In this document: positions 26,882 to 39,647 of the stretch, piece by piece
Position numbering within the stretch: position 1 is the stretch's first letter
How the letters are laid out: every line of letters starts with the position of its first letter
NCBI GenBank assembly: GCA_964017045.1
Contig: OZ024807.1
Span: forward strand, 19,575,813 to 19,639,812
DNA length: 64,000 nt
From: Omphiscola glabra
Taxonomy: Eukaryota; Mollusca; Gastropoda; Lymnaeidae
Direction of reading: 5' to 3'
Made by a program: the position numbers and the translations under genes
Notes under the pieces: generated by a model
Seen by the model: the letters and a program-made list of their open reading frames with translations, nothing else
Told to the model about the DNA's origin: nothing
Databases searched by the model: none

Positions 26882-27078
26882 ACACAATTCAATATGTTTG
26901 TAAATTATTTTTTTAAATATTATATAAAACAAACTCATTACTAAATAATACACCAAGAGAGTGAAATACATTATAGACAGTATTTATCATGAAACTTTTC
27001 TTTCAATCATAGTTGGTAAATATTAAATACGAGTAATTATTAATTATATCTTATTTACGTAATTGATAATGAAAACAC

Positions 27079-27104
27079 CGTATATATATATATATATATA
27101 TATT
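27079..27104. repeat. (TA)n microsatellite
   Basis: A short TA tract about 90 bp downstream of the R3 stop on the minus strand. A minus-strand AATAAA (plus TTTATT, 27136-27141) between them may serve R3 polyadenylation. Confidence 0.7.
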
Positions 27105-27192
27105 TAAACGCTTTTTAAATTATACTAGATGTTTCTTTATTTTTACATATTCTTGTTTATGTTTATCTTAATCTGGAGTAATTTTCTTTCAT

Positions 27193-28815
27193 TTAAACAT
27201 GTATTAAATGGCTAAGTAAGTCAACAACGGCCTCATAACCATTGTCGGCTGCACACATTAAAGCTGTCCAGTCATCTTTATTTTTAATATGAATATTAGC
27301 CCCCTTATCAATAAGCAATTTGGCTGTTTCCAAATGCCCATTCTGCGATGCCAGCATCAAGGCAGTGAAGCCACTGCACTCTGTCTCGTTAACGTCAACT
27401 CCGTTGTCAAGGAGCAGCTGCACAACTTTGGCGTGTCCGTTTTGAGATGCAAGCATTAGTGGAGTAAATTCGTTTATTTCATTCTTTGTAATGTTTGCAC
27501 CGTGTTCGAGAAGAAGAGAAACTGTCTCGGCATGACCATTAAGAGACGACAGCATCAATGCAGTCCAGCCGTCTGCTTCCTTCTGCTCCAAATCAGCCCC
27601 ATTTACGACCAACAATTGTATCGTTTCTATATGTCCATGGAGACATGCAAGCATTAAAGCTGTCCAGCCTTGTCGTTCCTTATCGTTAACATTAGCTCCG
27701 TTTTCAATCAGCAGTCTAGCTGTGTCGGTATGTCCATTTTGACAGGCAAACATCAGGGCCGTCCAGCGTTTATTTTCTTTCTTATCGACATTAGCTCCTT
27801 TTTCTAGGAGCAGTTTAACAACATCTGTTTGACCATGTTCTGATGCGTGTAGTAGTGCCGTCAAACCATTTTTGTCCATATCGTTAACACCTGCTTTGTT
27901 TTTTATTAACAGATCAACTATTTCAGTACGTCCTTTTATTGAGGCAAATATCAAGGCATTTGAACCTTTTACTGTATTAACATCAAATCCTTCTTTCAAA
28001 ATTCTTTCAACAGTATCTGTAGATCCGATTTCTATTGCATTTATAATATCCTTAGTTGTACTATTTTTCTTGCCCGTGTCATGTACTTCTGACGCAGATT
28101 CCAAAACATCAGGTTTATAAATTGTTTCATAAACGTTAGACGTTACATTTTCATTGTTAGTTATGTCATCTTTATCTTCATCACGATTTTTAAGTGACTT
28201 ACATAACTCCTTTAAAAATGCGTCCTTATCTAATATGTTTTCTTTGTTTTTATTTATTGTATTATCCATTACACAGGAAGATCTACTTTGATAAATTGTG
28301 GACTTTCTCGTCACAGACTTTTTGTATTTCTTTTTCTCGTGATTCCCTCCAATTTTATCAAGTAATTCAGCAATATGAGTTTGTTCGTTTTGTGAAGCAA
28401 TTATCATTGCAGTTAAATCATCATTATTTCTGTCATCAATGTTTGCTTTATTTTTAATTAAGTATTTTACAATGTCAACGTGACCGTTTTGTGATGCGAA
28501 CATTAATGCAGTCCAACCTTCACAGTCTTTGTCGTTAACATTTGCTCCTTTTTTAAGAAGTCTTTTAACAATAGCCAGGTAACCATTTTCTGATGCCAAC
28601 ATTAGAGCAGTTAAATCCTCGGGACCTCTGGCATTGACCTCCGCTCCGTTTGTTATTAGCTTGGATACTGTTGATGTGTGACCTTTATTAGCTGCTAACA
28701 TCAGAGGTGTCCAGACATCTGTATCTTCCTGGTCAACCACAGCTTTTCTTTTAATGCTTGCCTTTCCAGGAGTTGATCTTATGGTCTGATCCAAATTAAT
28801 CACACATTCTTCTTT
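27193..28815 (-). CDS. R3 terminal exon: about 13 ankyrin repeats
   Basis: A 1623-nt exon after acceptor CCTGCAG, in phase 0, starting KEECVINLDQ. Four ankyrin repeats (VWTPLMLAANKGH, DLTALMLASENGY, GWTALMFASQNGH, DLTAMIIASQNEQ) precede a charged linker of about 100 residues with no repeats, then about nine more repeats, mostly GWTALM(L/F)A(S/C)xNGH. It ends LLSHLIHV. The two-block layout with an intervening linker matches R2, although the linker sequences have diverged. Confidence 0.93.
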   Translation of the reverse strand, partial: KEECVINLDQTIRSTPGKASIKRKAVVDQEDTDVWTPLMLAANKGHTSTVSKLITNGAEVNARGPEDLTALMLASENGYLAIVKRLLKKGANVNDKDCEGWTALMFASQNGHVDIVKYLIKNKANIDDRNNDDLTAMIIASQNEQTHIAELLDKIGGNHEKKKYKKSVTRKSTIYQSRSSCVMDNTINKNKENILDKDAFLKELCKSLKNRDEDKDDITNNENVTSNVYETIYKPDVLESASEVHDTGKKNSTTKDIINAIEIGSTDTVERILKEGFDVNTVKGSNALIFASIKGRTEIVDLLIKNKAGVNDMDKNGLTALLHASEHGQTDVVKLLLEKGANVDKKENKRWTALMFACQNGHTDTARLLIENGANVNDKERQGWTALMLACLHGHIETIQLLVVNGADLEQKEADGWTALMLSSLNGHAETVSLLLEHGANITKNEINEFTPLMLASQNGHAKVVQLLLDNGVDVNETECSGFTALMLASQNGHLETAKLLIDKGANIHIKNKDDWTALMCAADNGYEAVVDLLSHLIHV

Positions 28816-31800
28816 CTGCAGGAAAAGACAAGATTAAACACAAGTTGTCAAATGTGAATGATGCTATTTAAAACTAAACTGTGCAATACACATTGTACTC
28901 TGGTCATGGATTTAAAAAAAAAAAAGCATTTCTAACTAAAATCATGATCTTAATTTAAAATAAATAATTTTTAAGACATTTATTTTAGTTGACTTAAATG
29001 TGTTTTCTTTTACAAAAGTACATATCTAAGAAATATTTATTTGCTCCAGCATTTTATCTGTGCAACGATTATATTTACTACTAGCTAAAATTGTTGACAT
29101 TGATTTTTAAAGCCAGCCTATCAAATAATTGGATACGTTTCTCATTCAAATAGCGTTCTTTAAATTATATACGGATTTGTGTGCACCCTTCAAAATTTGA
29201 CGAATTTTGCATTAAATAAAATAATCTAAATAATTTAATCAAGATACTTTAAACTTGAACTACCTTTTCATCATATAGTATTCTAATCTTAAATTTTCTT
29301 TAATTTATTAACTTAATTTAGTGAATTTGGCTTTTTGTATTTTTAAAAAAAACGTTAATGTAAATGTTTGTATAATATAGTACGTTTTACTTAATAAAAC
29401 GTATTATCAGTAATAAATATAAACGTTTAAAACAAATAATAATGTTCGTAACAATTGTGTAAAAATGGATAAAAAAAAAATTTCTACTGACAAAGTAATT
29501 TTTTAAATGAAGTTACAAGTAATTGTGGATATAACTATTTCGAGAATAATAGATACGTTGAAGAAAATTAGCATGTTATTTAATTTTTAATGTACCTGCT
29601 CCAATTCTATAAGTGGACGGGAGGAGCTTTTGCGATTTTCCTGAAGAAAAAAAAAATATATTTAGAACAAAATATTTCAATTTGCGATGTGCTCATATTA
29701 AAACAATTTACATAACATGCATTGTTTTCCTTTGTTTATGTTACACTTCGGTTTATTATCTTTTAGCGGGAACATGCATTAAAAGGCCAGTGCAGTAATA
29801 TTTTCAGAAAATAAAATGATATGTTAAAAAAAAAAAGTACGTTAAAAATCTCATCAATTATTAATGTCAATGAAAACTTTTCATTTTAAATATAAAATAA
29901 TGTAATGAGTTGCAATACATGTACACAAAATATCAAGGCGAAATTATGTACTAATACATACTGTAGCAAAATGTCGTCTTCTTCTTTTACAGACGAAGCA
30001 GATCATTATTATCACAGCAATAACTAAAATAGACAAACCGATCCCAAGAGCTAGAAAAAAGATGAACTTGTTTTTTTCCTCACTTGGAATGAATTCTGGT
30101 ATTAGAAAAAGAAAATTGTCTGGATATAATAAACTATCGAGGAAATGTTTCAATAGCATAAATGAGATTACATTTCGTGTTTTTGAGTATATACATACAT
30201 TTCTATGAATATCTATATGTCGAATACTCGTATAGAAGTTGAATTGTTGGTTTGTTTGTTTATCGTATTGTATTTATATTTTTTTAATCTTTCCCCACAC
30301 CTTATAGGCATTTAACACCATATTTTATAAGACTATTCGTTACAATACAACCCCCAGAAATAAATATATATATATTTTAAAGAAGCAACTCAAACGTTTT
30401 AGCAAAAAAATCTTGATTTCTTAAAATAAGGAGATATATATTTTAAGAACAAAAATCTAAAATACAGAACAATAATGCAGTAGTAAAGCCCACTGTGATG
30501 ATATATTTTTTATATGGAAGATAAGACCGACGAACTGAAATAACTTTAAAACTATGAATGTCGTTAAAACCCGTATCTGTTTCATTGCATCTACTATGTT
30601 TCATGTTAACATATTTCCTTTTTTAATTTGTTTTGATAACTCAGTAAGTGGGGATTCTGTAAGGATATAATCAAAGGCGGCACCTTTAATTTAATAGCTA
30701 GCTAGCATTGTTTATCATATATAGCCAATAATTCATGTATATATATTTTTTTAATTAGTCTTTTTATATCACGTTACCTGTAGCAACTTTACAGGTGATA
30801 GTGTTGAAATGTTCATGCAATCTACACGCAGAATACTTGACCTTAACAATAAGATCGTCTCCTTGATTATAAGATCCTTTGAATGTGCCATAATTTTCGC
30901 TTTGTTTAACCACGGTATCACCATTAACCTCCATATCTATGACACAAGGTTTAGCGGCACTGTCACAGTCAAATTCTAGTGTTAAATCCTTGCTATCAAT
31001 GGAAGTATTACAGTGATCACTGGACATGTTCAGTCCATTTATGTGTAGGCTTCCAATAGCTTCAAGAGGATCTGCATGCAAAAGCAATAATAATTGAAGT
31101 TTAATCTAAAAGCCTGAATTGAATTTACTATAATTTAAAATTAAATTTTATATATATATTTTTTTAAAGAAGCAGTCATACATTAAAACAATTTATATAT
31201 AAAGGTATACTTATATAATTATGAATATTGATTTAAAGTTAATACACTTAACAGGGTACACTTTTCATTCATTTATCAAATGCCCAGCACGAAGAGCGTA
31301 ATCTGGATAAATGGTTGAACTATTCAATGGACAAACTATTATGATACGTTTGTTATGGGTTTTTTTTAATAGGAAAATGCTTGTCAGGCTTAACATTGGT
31401 TCATCGATTACAAACATAAACATTATAATAAAGGATTATTTTACCAACAAATTTGGGAAAGTTGAGGCTATTTGTGTAGTTTGTGACTCTATTGACATGA
31501 TTTAAATAGGCTCTGCATTTTGCTTGGCGGAGTCTTGAAATTTGTTTCGGATTAAAAGAAATGATGAATACATTCCTATCGATTTCTGTACAGTAAACCT
31601 CTTCAAGTGCAACAAATCCGGTACAATCGCTGTTGAGATTGAGTGTGTATAGCTGGAAATAAACATATATATTACATATTTATAACTCTGAAATATTTTC
31701 TTAATTGAAAGATGTATAATTATTTGAATTAAACTAAAAATTGTCATATTCTTAATATGAATAACGTAGAGTTAAACACGTTATCAATTGAAAATATAGG

Positions 31801-32686
31801 TATTTCAAAAAAGATTATAGTTGCCAAATCAACAAATAAATAAAAAAAAATTAAAACTGTAGAAAAAAACATGATGCACCTAACTATGCATATAAAAACA
31901 TTTAAAAATGTATAAATTAAAAGAATTAACTAACTCACTTTTTTAAAACTTTTGCTTGATGATTCCTTTAGCTCAAAGATGAGAGACGATGTATCTGGCA
32001 AGCTTTCCGTTAAACTGACCTCATAACTAAAAATACATTTGCATTGGGTAGAACAATCATCTGGGAGTAGTTTAAACGAAGAAATGTCTTGCGCGACTGT
32101 GAAATATGTTAAAAGAAACAAACGAATAAATATTAAGCTTTATATTGTTAAAAGTAAAGCAAAGCTTGCAAAAAGATGATATAAGAACAATAATAATATA
32201 CCCCCCCCCCCCCCAAGCACCACACAAAAACTGAAACAAATATTTAATAAAGAATCGAGCCTAGACTTCGGATTTTTATTACTAAATACATTGTTGTTAG
32301 TCAAAAATAGCATTTGCATTTAAGATACTTTCATTCATGCATATACTTGGATAAATAGAGAAGTAATTTAATTAATGTAGTTCTAGTTTTATGTACATTT
32401 TGTTGTGGAAATGTATTTATAATTTTGACAAAATATTTTTAAAGTCTGTCAATTATTTTCAAATATACAAAAGGGATAATTAATACTTAAATAAAGTGTG
32501 CATTTAAAAATATTTTATGAAATATTGTAATTTTTCTTTTTTTCTTTTTTAAATTTGAATATTCAATTTATCCTACTTTTTCAAAGTTTTATTGTATCTT
32601 TCCTAGAAGCTTAACCATGAGTATACACACTTACCAATAGCTGTGCCCGTCAGAATGATAAATACTACACAAATCTGAGTCTGCAT
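27193..32686 (-). CDS. R3: single-pass receptor with five-Cys ectodomain and cytoplasmic ankyrin array
   Basis: A complete gene of seven coding exons: 32686-32635 (signal peptide, MQTQICVVFIILTGTAIG), 32096-31939, 31652-31445, 31071-30778, 30095-29962 (TM), 29640-29596 and 28815-27193. All junctions have GT-AG sites and matching phases (1,0,1,1,0,0); the coding length of 2514 nt gives 837 aa. A further acceptor (CTTTCAG) before 32773 suggests a 5'UTR intron. Exons 1 and 3 have exactly the R2 lengths (52 and 208 nt), proving shared ancestry. The TM helix (FFLALGIGLSILVIAVIIMI) is followed by CKRRRR, which fixes the ankyrin region in the cytoplasm. Ligand and pathway are unknown. Confidence 0.82.
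30778..31071 (-). CDS. R3 five-cysteine extracellular module exon
   Basis: A 294-nt exon with phase-1 borders. The core shows SLHINGLNMS, LTLEFDCDSAAKPC, KVKYSAC and FNTITC. Cysteines DHC, FDC, KPC, SAC and ITC align one-to-one with R1, R2 and R5. Confidence 0.85.
32200..32215. repeat. Poly-C run in R3 intron 1
   Basis: Fourteen C in a row on the plus strand, thus poly-G in the R3 transcript. Similar C-runs recur at 45.68, 47.51 and 57.2 kb. Confidence 0.9.
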
Positions 32687-32773
32687 GTTGAGATCGTTTT
32701 GTTCACATCGCTTGGAAAGGAGTATGTTATTTGATACAATCAGTTTATTCTTATCCAATTCAGATCCATTTAT

Positions 32774-34130
32774 CTGAAAGACAAATAGTTCACTATAATA
32801 ATTCAAGCATATGCTATACTCGTTCAACATTGAAAAAAAGAATACAGAAAAGCTGATTAACCACACACAAAAAAGTGATTCATATAATATAATAAATAAG
32901 CAATACTTATAATAGTCAAAGTAATGACAATAATACACATAATAACCATATTTTATTGGCTTAAAAGGGAAATTGAGAGGATACTATTTCCTTTTCATTA
33001 AATTGACAACCTAATATTACGTATGCTTATGAAAATAAAATTTCATTTTGTAAATAGGAGCCAAACACCGTCAATCTGTCTTATTAAGGGCTTTTTGGTA
33101 ATAAACTTTAGTATTTTTTAGTACAAACAGCCTCTTTAGTTTCTAAGCTTTTAAAATGTGTCCGTAATAAATATGTGTGTCCGTACGTGCATTTATTTAT
33201 TGTGCTGGTAACCTTGGTTTCTCTGCTGATTTGATCCAGTAACTAAATTATTTACAAACAAGTCAATGATCTGTTCCAATCTTCCGAACAAAAGAGTACG
33301 CTATATATATATAGCATTCTTACAATGTGATACGCGTTCAATGCTTTGGGATGGTTTGTTATTGCATTAATGCTTGCGGATCTTCATTTAGTTTTAATAA
33401 GACATTCTGACCATAGTCGCATCAATTTCTTAACGGAAACCCACTTATAGTTATTTTAATGAAAAAAAAAATATGGAAGATTTAATGTTATGGTGAACAT
33501 TTGTACACATATATATTTGTATAATCATTTTTTTTTAAAATTAAGTTACTTACGGATTAAATTACAAACTTCAACTCTTTAGCTAACAGCTTTATTAACG
33601 TTAATTTTAACCATAATTTGGGGATTTTATTTATGTAAACAATGTTCGATGATTTGAAACAAAACTTGCATTCTCAGATCACAAAGTATTTAGGAAATTC
33701 CGTAAATGACATGGTTCTCCTGTAAAAGACATCGTCCAGGTGACAGATATTGATTCATGTTATTGTCTAAAAATAGAAGAACGGGATTTTCCATTTCGTC
33801 AACGCAGGTGTACAGATAACAATAGTCAAACGGGAATGACCTTTTTTTTTTTTTAAAACAAAATATTGCCCCTCTCTCCTTTTCAGATGATTACATCAAC
33901 ATTTTATTATATAAAAGAGTACATATATATATATCCTTTTAATTTGTTTTAATTAAACCTACATTGTCCTTCGTTTCAATACCATGAAATATGCAAATAT
34001 AAACTGTAATTTTTTTATTTTAAAAAACATATTTACGTAACGATTGGTTAAATTGAATGTTTAATTTAGTTAATTTATAATAATAATTTCAATTACAGAT
34101 TCAGTCATTTTCATTTCATTAAAATGCATT
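32774..34130. other. R3 upstream sequence
   Basis: AT-rich, with no coding signal and no recognisable promoter element. It presumably contains the R3 transcription start. Confidence 0.4.
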
Positions 34131-34205
34131 AGTTAAACTTTAAAAACAAGTGGGGGTTCTTTCATATATATACATATATACATATATATAGTATATATAT
34201 TTGTA

Positions 34206-36228
34206 TCTATATATATATAAAAATGAATGTATGTCTGTATGTATGTATGTCTCATATGCGCTCCCACACCATTCATGTGATTGCGCCAAAACTTTAATCA
34301 GTTGTTGGCCACCTAATCGGGCATTTACCTCTGTCATTACAACACTTATAAAATGTTCCGTTTCTGGCCGTTGGCCCTTAATTTGGTGTTTTTCTAATAC
34401 GAGCTTTGTGAAAAATATAATTCCGTCTGCGCTCCTAAACCATTGATCCGAATGCGCTAAATCTTTATGAGATGTTGCAAGCACGCTCACAAAGGTTTGA
34501 AAATAATTATAACTGTTTTAAAATATTCCGTTTTGAGTCAGGGGCCCCATGTTCGTTTTTTCTTATATGAGCTATATAAATATAATTTCAAACCGTATGC
34601 GCTACTACACCATTCATGTGATGGCGACAAAACTTTGTTGAGTGGTCGTCCATAACCTCGCGCATTTTAATGAGTCATTACAACACTTTAAAAGTATTAC
34701 GATTTTGGCCGTTGGTCCCAAAATCGTTTTTTTTTCTTATATGAGCTTTGTAAAAAATAATTTTCGTCTGTGCTCCTACACCATTTATCGAATACGCTAA
34801 AACTTTGGTGAGTTGTTGCGAGCACGCCCACAAAGGTTTCTAAATTATTAGAACCATTTTAAAATATTCTGTTTTGAGCCAGGGGCCCCATGTTCGTTTT
34901 TTTCTAATATGCGCAATATAAATATAATGTCAAACCGTATGCGCTCCTACACCATTCATGCGATTGCGACAAAATTTTGTTGAATGGTTATCCATAAGCT
35001 TGCTTATTTTAATAAGTCATTACAACACTTTTAAAATATTCCGTTTTCGGCCGTGGCCCCAAATATATTTTTTTTCTATTATGAGCTTTGTAAAAAGTAA
35101 TTTCGGTATGCGCTCCTATACCATTCATCTGAATGCGATAAAACTTTAGTAAGATGTTTTTCCCACGCCCGCAATGCTTTTTGAATTATTACAACCGTTT
35201 AAACATATTCCGTTTTGAGCCAGGGGCCCTATGTTCTATTTTTCCTATATGAGCTATACAAATAAAATTTCAAACCGAGATAATGTATGGATGGATAGAT
35301 TCTTAATCAAATCAAATAGCGACATTAAATTGTGTGTGTGACATAATAAGTAGGTTTCTCAAGTAGTTACAACACTATTAAAATAATCCGTTTTTGGCCG
35401 TCGGCCCCAAAATCTTTTTTTTTTCTTATTTGAGCTTTGTAAAAAATAATATCCGTATGCACTCCTATACCATTCATCTGAATGCGATACGACTTTAGTA
35501 AGATGTTTCTTTTTTGAATTTTGTTATACAATAAGTAGGTTTCTGAAGTAATACAACAATTCTACAAAATTCCGTTTGTAGCCGGGGGCCTTAATTCGTT
35601 TTCCACCCTTATATTATATGTATAATTATCGTATGTATTCCTATACTATTTATCCGATTGCTATAAAACTTTGGTGAATTGATATGCGTGAATTGATGTT
35701 TGCAGGCCCGCATTAGTTTTCTAAATAAGTACAGCCGTTTTACAATATTCCGCTTTGGGCTGGGGGCCTTAAATTCGTTTTTTTTCCTTTTATGAGCTAA
35801 GTAAATATAATGTCAAACAGAGCTATTGCATAGGTGGGTGGAAATAAATTAAATATTAACTGTGGAATTTAATTTTGTATATGAGACTTAATAAATAGGT
35901 TTCTGAATTAGTACAAATATTTCTCAATATTCCTTTTGGGGCCGGGGCCCTAAATTTGTTTATATGTAAATTTTTGAGCCATATAAATATAATTTCAAAC
36001 AAAGCTATTGCATGGGGGGGGGTGGCGTGGTGGGAATCAATCGCTAGAAGTTTCAGGACTAAACTGCATGTGGTAGGCTCCCGCTTCGAAAAACAATCTA
36101 ATTATTTCGAATAAGCACGAGACGGTAAAAGAAATTTGTATATTAAAAGTACTTACAAAAAAGATTATTAAAACACAAACACTTTATTTCAATGAGTGGC
36201 ATTGCAACGCATGCCGGGTACTCGCTAG
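34206..36228 (+). mobile_element. Non-autonomous Helitron with internal tandem repeats
   Basis: The 5' end is TCTATATATATATAAAAATG and the 3' end GGGTACTCGCTAG, followed by T, with a hairpin just upstream (GGCAT...ATGCC, extendable by GC/GC around an AAC loop). A TC start, a CTRR end, a 3' hairpin and insertion between A and T without target duplication define Helitrons. The body is a degenerate tandem array with a period of about 171 bp, marked by recurring GCGCTCCTACACCATTCAT boxes (near 34258, 34429, 34598, 34770, 34939, 35110, 35458). Alternate units differ, suggesting a dimer of about 342 bp. No ORF for Rep/helicase. Confidence 0.75.
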
Positions 36229-36379
36229 TACTTGATAAAGTATAAATACTTTGATATTAGTTTTACATTTTTTCATTAATTAAGCCATATTTGCATATTC
36301 AGTATCTGGGCTAAAATTGGTTGTCCGCCACGAATCATGTAGTCAATTCACGACAACAACATGCACAGCAGAATAATCG

Positions 36380-37080
36380 TAAACAACGCTTCTGTGAGAC
36401 ACTCCAAGTAAGCAGCTATGGGAAAGAAGGCTGCATGTTTGCAGTTTCTTTCTTATCCATTTTCTTCTCAATGCTTCTACAGTTCGCGTTTAGGGACTGT
36501 GAAAGTGGAGTAAAAACCCATATCATATCTTTTGATTTGATGCCTACGATCAAGGACAACGATACAAACAAAGACGCAAAGTAGTGAATTGGTATTCGCT
36601 GACGATGTCATGTTAAAATTTCACACAGAAGAAGGTCTACAGAGGTTAATCAATTGCCTCTTAAGTGCGTGTTAAAAATTTGGACTGACCATTTGTCTAC
36701 ATAGCAAAAAATTCATGCAGCATGCTTTACCCTCATAGTGGGAGGCGCCATATCTGGTTAGGCCATGCAAGGACAAATAAATGAATGCCGTATTTCATTG
36801 CAAAGAATCTGCTGTATGGAGTGTTGACAGAGGGGGCAAAAGTTATTGGACGCTGATGATGCGCTATTAGGACCCTTGAAATAAGAATACGAGGAAAGAC
36901 AACTCCTAAATAGTTGAATGGGAGATAAGCTTAGATTACTTTTCCACTCAACCAACAGCAGAGTATTAGGAAGTCAGATGAGCAAAAGATGCGGGGAAGA
37001 AAGCCCTTGAAACAACACGATCATTAAGACAGGTCAAAGTTTATAAGAAGTCACGTTTTTCCAATGATAAGTGCAGCCGT
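36380..37080 (+). mobile_element. LINE remnant: RT palm to C-terminus
   Basis: Plus-strand pieces in order: GKEGCMFAVSFLSIFFSML (from the usual V-x-QGC...LFS-x-F-x-ML), LVFADDVMLKFHTEEGLQRL (FADD catalytic box), KFGLTICLHSKKF, then NLLYGVLTEGAKVIG and a degraded RY-x-DN. Frameshifts and stops make it dead. It sits just 3' of the Helitron. Confidence 0.75.
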
Positions 37081-37119
37081 GACTATGGTCCCAAGAACGG
37101 CCAGGTAAGCTCTATATAA

Positions 37120-38090
37120 AGTTTAAATCAGCTTTATTATCGTCTCACTAAGACTTAAGGATGCCATATTATAAATATAGAAAGTGATAAGAGAAGTAAA
37201 GTATTGACTTGTTTGTTTTATATTACAAAACAGAAAACAAAAAGTATTGACTTTGTGCAAGCAAATTGATTTGATTGACTACTAAACTTTTTCTTTTCTT
37301 TTTTAATGTGCGTTACTCATCTTTAGTGATCTTTCCGTCTCATTATAAGGATAGTGTGTCCAAAATGAAAGTCATATGATTAACGTTTGATCAAGTATTT
37401 TTAGTCTATCTTGTCTTTTAGTGTTTTTTTTTAAACATTAGTTTTATTTTTCTTCATCGTACTCTTTTTCGAAAAGAGAGGCAGATGTTTTTTTAAAGAA
37501 TGTAACAACTTGTTCGTATTTTGCCTATCTATCCAGTTATTAGTAACACCGAGTTATCTATGTATTCATATTTTCTGTTAATTATGAATTTATTGATGAA
37601 GTGAGATATAGATCAAGGGCTGTATGATGGATTTTTATCCACTTGTATGTATACGAGGATTAAGAATTGGGTGGTGGATTGATGATTGTGTTTATCTGTT
37701 GTAAGTTGGGAAGGATGGATCGCTTTGTTGGAGGTGTTGAATTGTTGGGGAAAGAGATGTATTAATGGAATTGAGGCTAGATTCAATGATCAATATATTA
37801 TATGCATTTATCAACTGAATGAAAAATATGTATATGTATACTATAGTATACAAACAAGTGTTTGAAATTAGTAGTTGATCTATAGAGATTTTGATTTGCG
37901 GATACTGAATTGACGCAATATTATGAAAAGTGATCTAAAATACACATATTATTTATTAATGACGAAAATATCAAATATACTTAAGGTTGTTATTTGCTTT
38001 ATTAACTAGTGAAGAAGTAGAATCTTGGACATATGCAAACATTTATTCGCCGATAAGGTTACGAATATTTTTTTTTTAATAAATTGTTGG
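37120..38090. other. Non-coding spacer
   Basis: AT-rich, with no exon or repeat I can support. Confidence 0.4.
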
Positions 38091-38099
38091 AGGATACTA

Positions 38100-38690
38100 T
38101 TCATCCATCAATCTCTGTGGCACTACATTCCATGTAGGGCTTTGGCCTGCCTCGCTACTTCCTTCCACTCAGTCCTAACTAATGCTTTTCTCTCCATGCT
38201 TGGATTCCCAGTTGTTGTAGATCTTTTTCCACATCATTCATCCAACTAAGCCTAGGTCTGCCTTTGATCCGTTTTACTTTAGGGTTTTGGTGGTGCACAG
38301 CTTCAGTCCTCTGTCATTTGGCATTATCTGTAAATGTCCTGTCCAGAGTAGCCTGTCCTTTTTTAATTCTCCTACTATCGTGGGATCCTGATATAGACTT
38401 TGCAATTTCTAGTCGGTTCGTATTTTTCATCCATGTTAAGCCTTTGTTGTTCCATATATTTTTCTGACTACTTTCTTCTCCCACGTGTTAAATACGGTTT
38501 TCTGCCGTTTTCGTTTGGGTCCAAGTTTCACTTGCATATGTTACAACTGGTCTGTGTACAGTGTTATCTATAGTTTTCCTTGTGTCTTTTGTAATGTTTT
38601 TACTTTTGAGTATTTTCTGATTACTGGATGGCACTATGCATATAGATATACTTTTTATATATATATATGCATAGATGGCGGAGTGGTCTA
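38100..38690 (-). mobile_element. LINE 3' remnant (RT-distal region)
   Basis: Minus-strand peptides in order: PVVTYASETWTQTKTAENRI, KIYGTTKA, DRLLWTGHLQIMPNDR, KRIKGRPRLSWMNDVEKDL and LVRTEWKEVARQAKALHG. This order (YG/ASETW, RR-x-LRW-x-GH, GRPR-x-RW-x-DDV, W-x(2)-(I/V)) is the usual C-terminal half of a non-LTR ORF2. Stops are few, so it is younger than the 1.6-5.2 kb copy. Confidence 0.8.
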
Positions 38691-39065
38691 AACTGAACAA
38701 ATCTCAAGTTGATGGTGTGGAGTTCAATCCCCACCAAAGTCCAGTAAAGCAAAAATACTACCAGCACCCCGGGTGAATGGGACTCGTTAACCTTGGACAG
38801 CAACTCATGTAAGAGAAGGAAACTTTTAATTTAAACTCGGAGATGGCATCCCGAAAGGCGGATTACATTGATATAATGAAACATTCCGACAACTCATGCG
38901 ATGCCACTGGTGCCAAGCTGTATCATTCACATGGTGTTTTTTAACCCCTTGGGTTATCCAGCGGCTTAGAGAGAGGCGATTTGCTGTTGGGAAACAGCTT
39001 ATAATCCTACACGAATAATCACAGGCCCTTTGGATTTCGTTCTGCGAATTCCATACCATTGTCAC
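38671..39065 (+). mobile_element. tRNA-Leu-like SINE
   Basis: The head resembles a tRNA: an A-box (TGGCGGAGTGGTCTAAACTG) and a B-box (GAGTTCAATCC) with spacing typical of a class II tRNA such as Leu. The acceptor stem does not pair and no intact tRNA is present. The body continues to about 39065 without coding signal. It starts where the minus-strand LINE remnant ends. Confidence 0.65.
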
Positions 39066-39069
39066 CTAG

Positions 39070-39640
39070 TGATTTACGGATGCCAGCAAAATACTTTTAA
39101 CATTTGGTTTTATCAAGTCAATTTTATTTTATATAACATACCGACATACTTTCATGGAAACTAAACGATTTAAAACACTCGTCATTATAGGTCAAGGTTA
39201 TTTTCCTATGACACATTGTTTTCACTAAGATCATTACAATATTATGATATGACTCATTTGTTAGTAGTGTTTTGTTTTTCAACTTTGAAGGTCAAGTTAC
39301 CAATGTCTTTATTTGGTTACAGTAAACTAATCAAGCTAATTTAAATACGAATGATTCATATAATAGATCAGTTAGGATATTTTAATTATACATTTCTTTC
39401 CGCCGCAAAAAAAAAAAAAAAAGTTTTTAAAGATCAATACATATGTGCTTTTAATCCAGTTGTTCAATGATTTAGTATTTAAAAGCTCCTACTTAAGGTC
39501 TATTAATGCGTTCAATATATATGTTAATATATTTTTTAATGCTTAACATATAAGATACTGATTTAAAAACTGGAATGACCACTAGTTTAAAAACAAACTT
39601 TATAGTTTAAAAACTTGTTCAGCTCGCGATATGAAATGGT
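39070..39640. other. R4 upstream sequence
   Basis: AT-rich, no coding signal. A pure A-run lies at 39405-39422. No promoter element stands out. Confidence 0.4.
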
Positions 39641-39647
39641 AATACAA

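Noticed and set aside
34201..35149. Short ORFs within 34.2-35.2 kb
   Set aside because: They fall in the tandem units of the Helitron and are not conserved between units.
38671..38760. A functional tRNA-Leu gene
   Set aside because: A- and B-box are present but the acceptor stem does not pair, and the sequence continues as a repeat body, so it is a SINE head.
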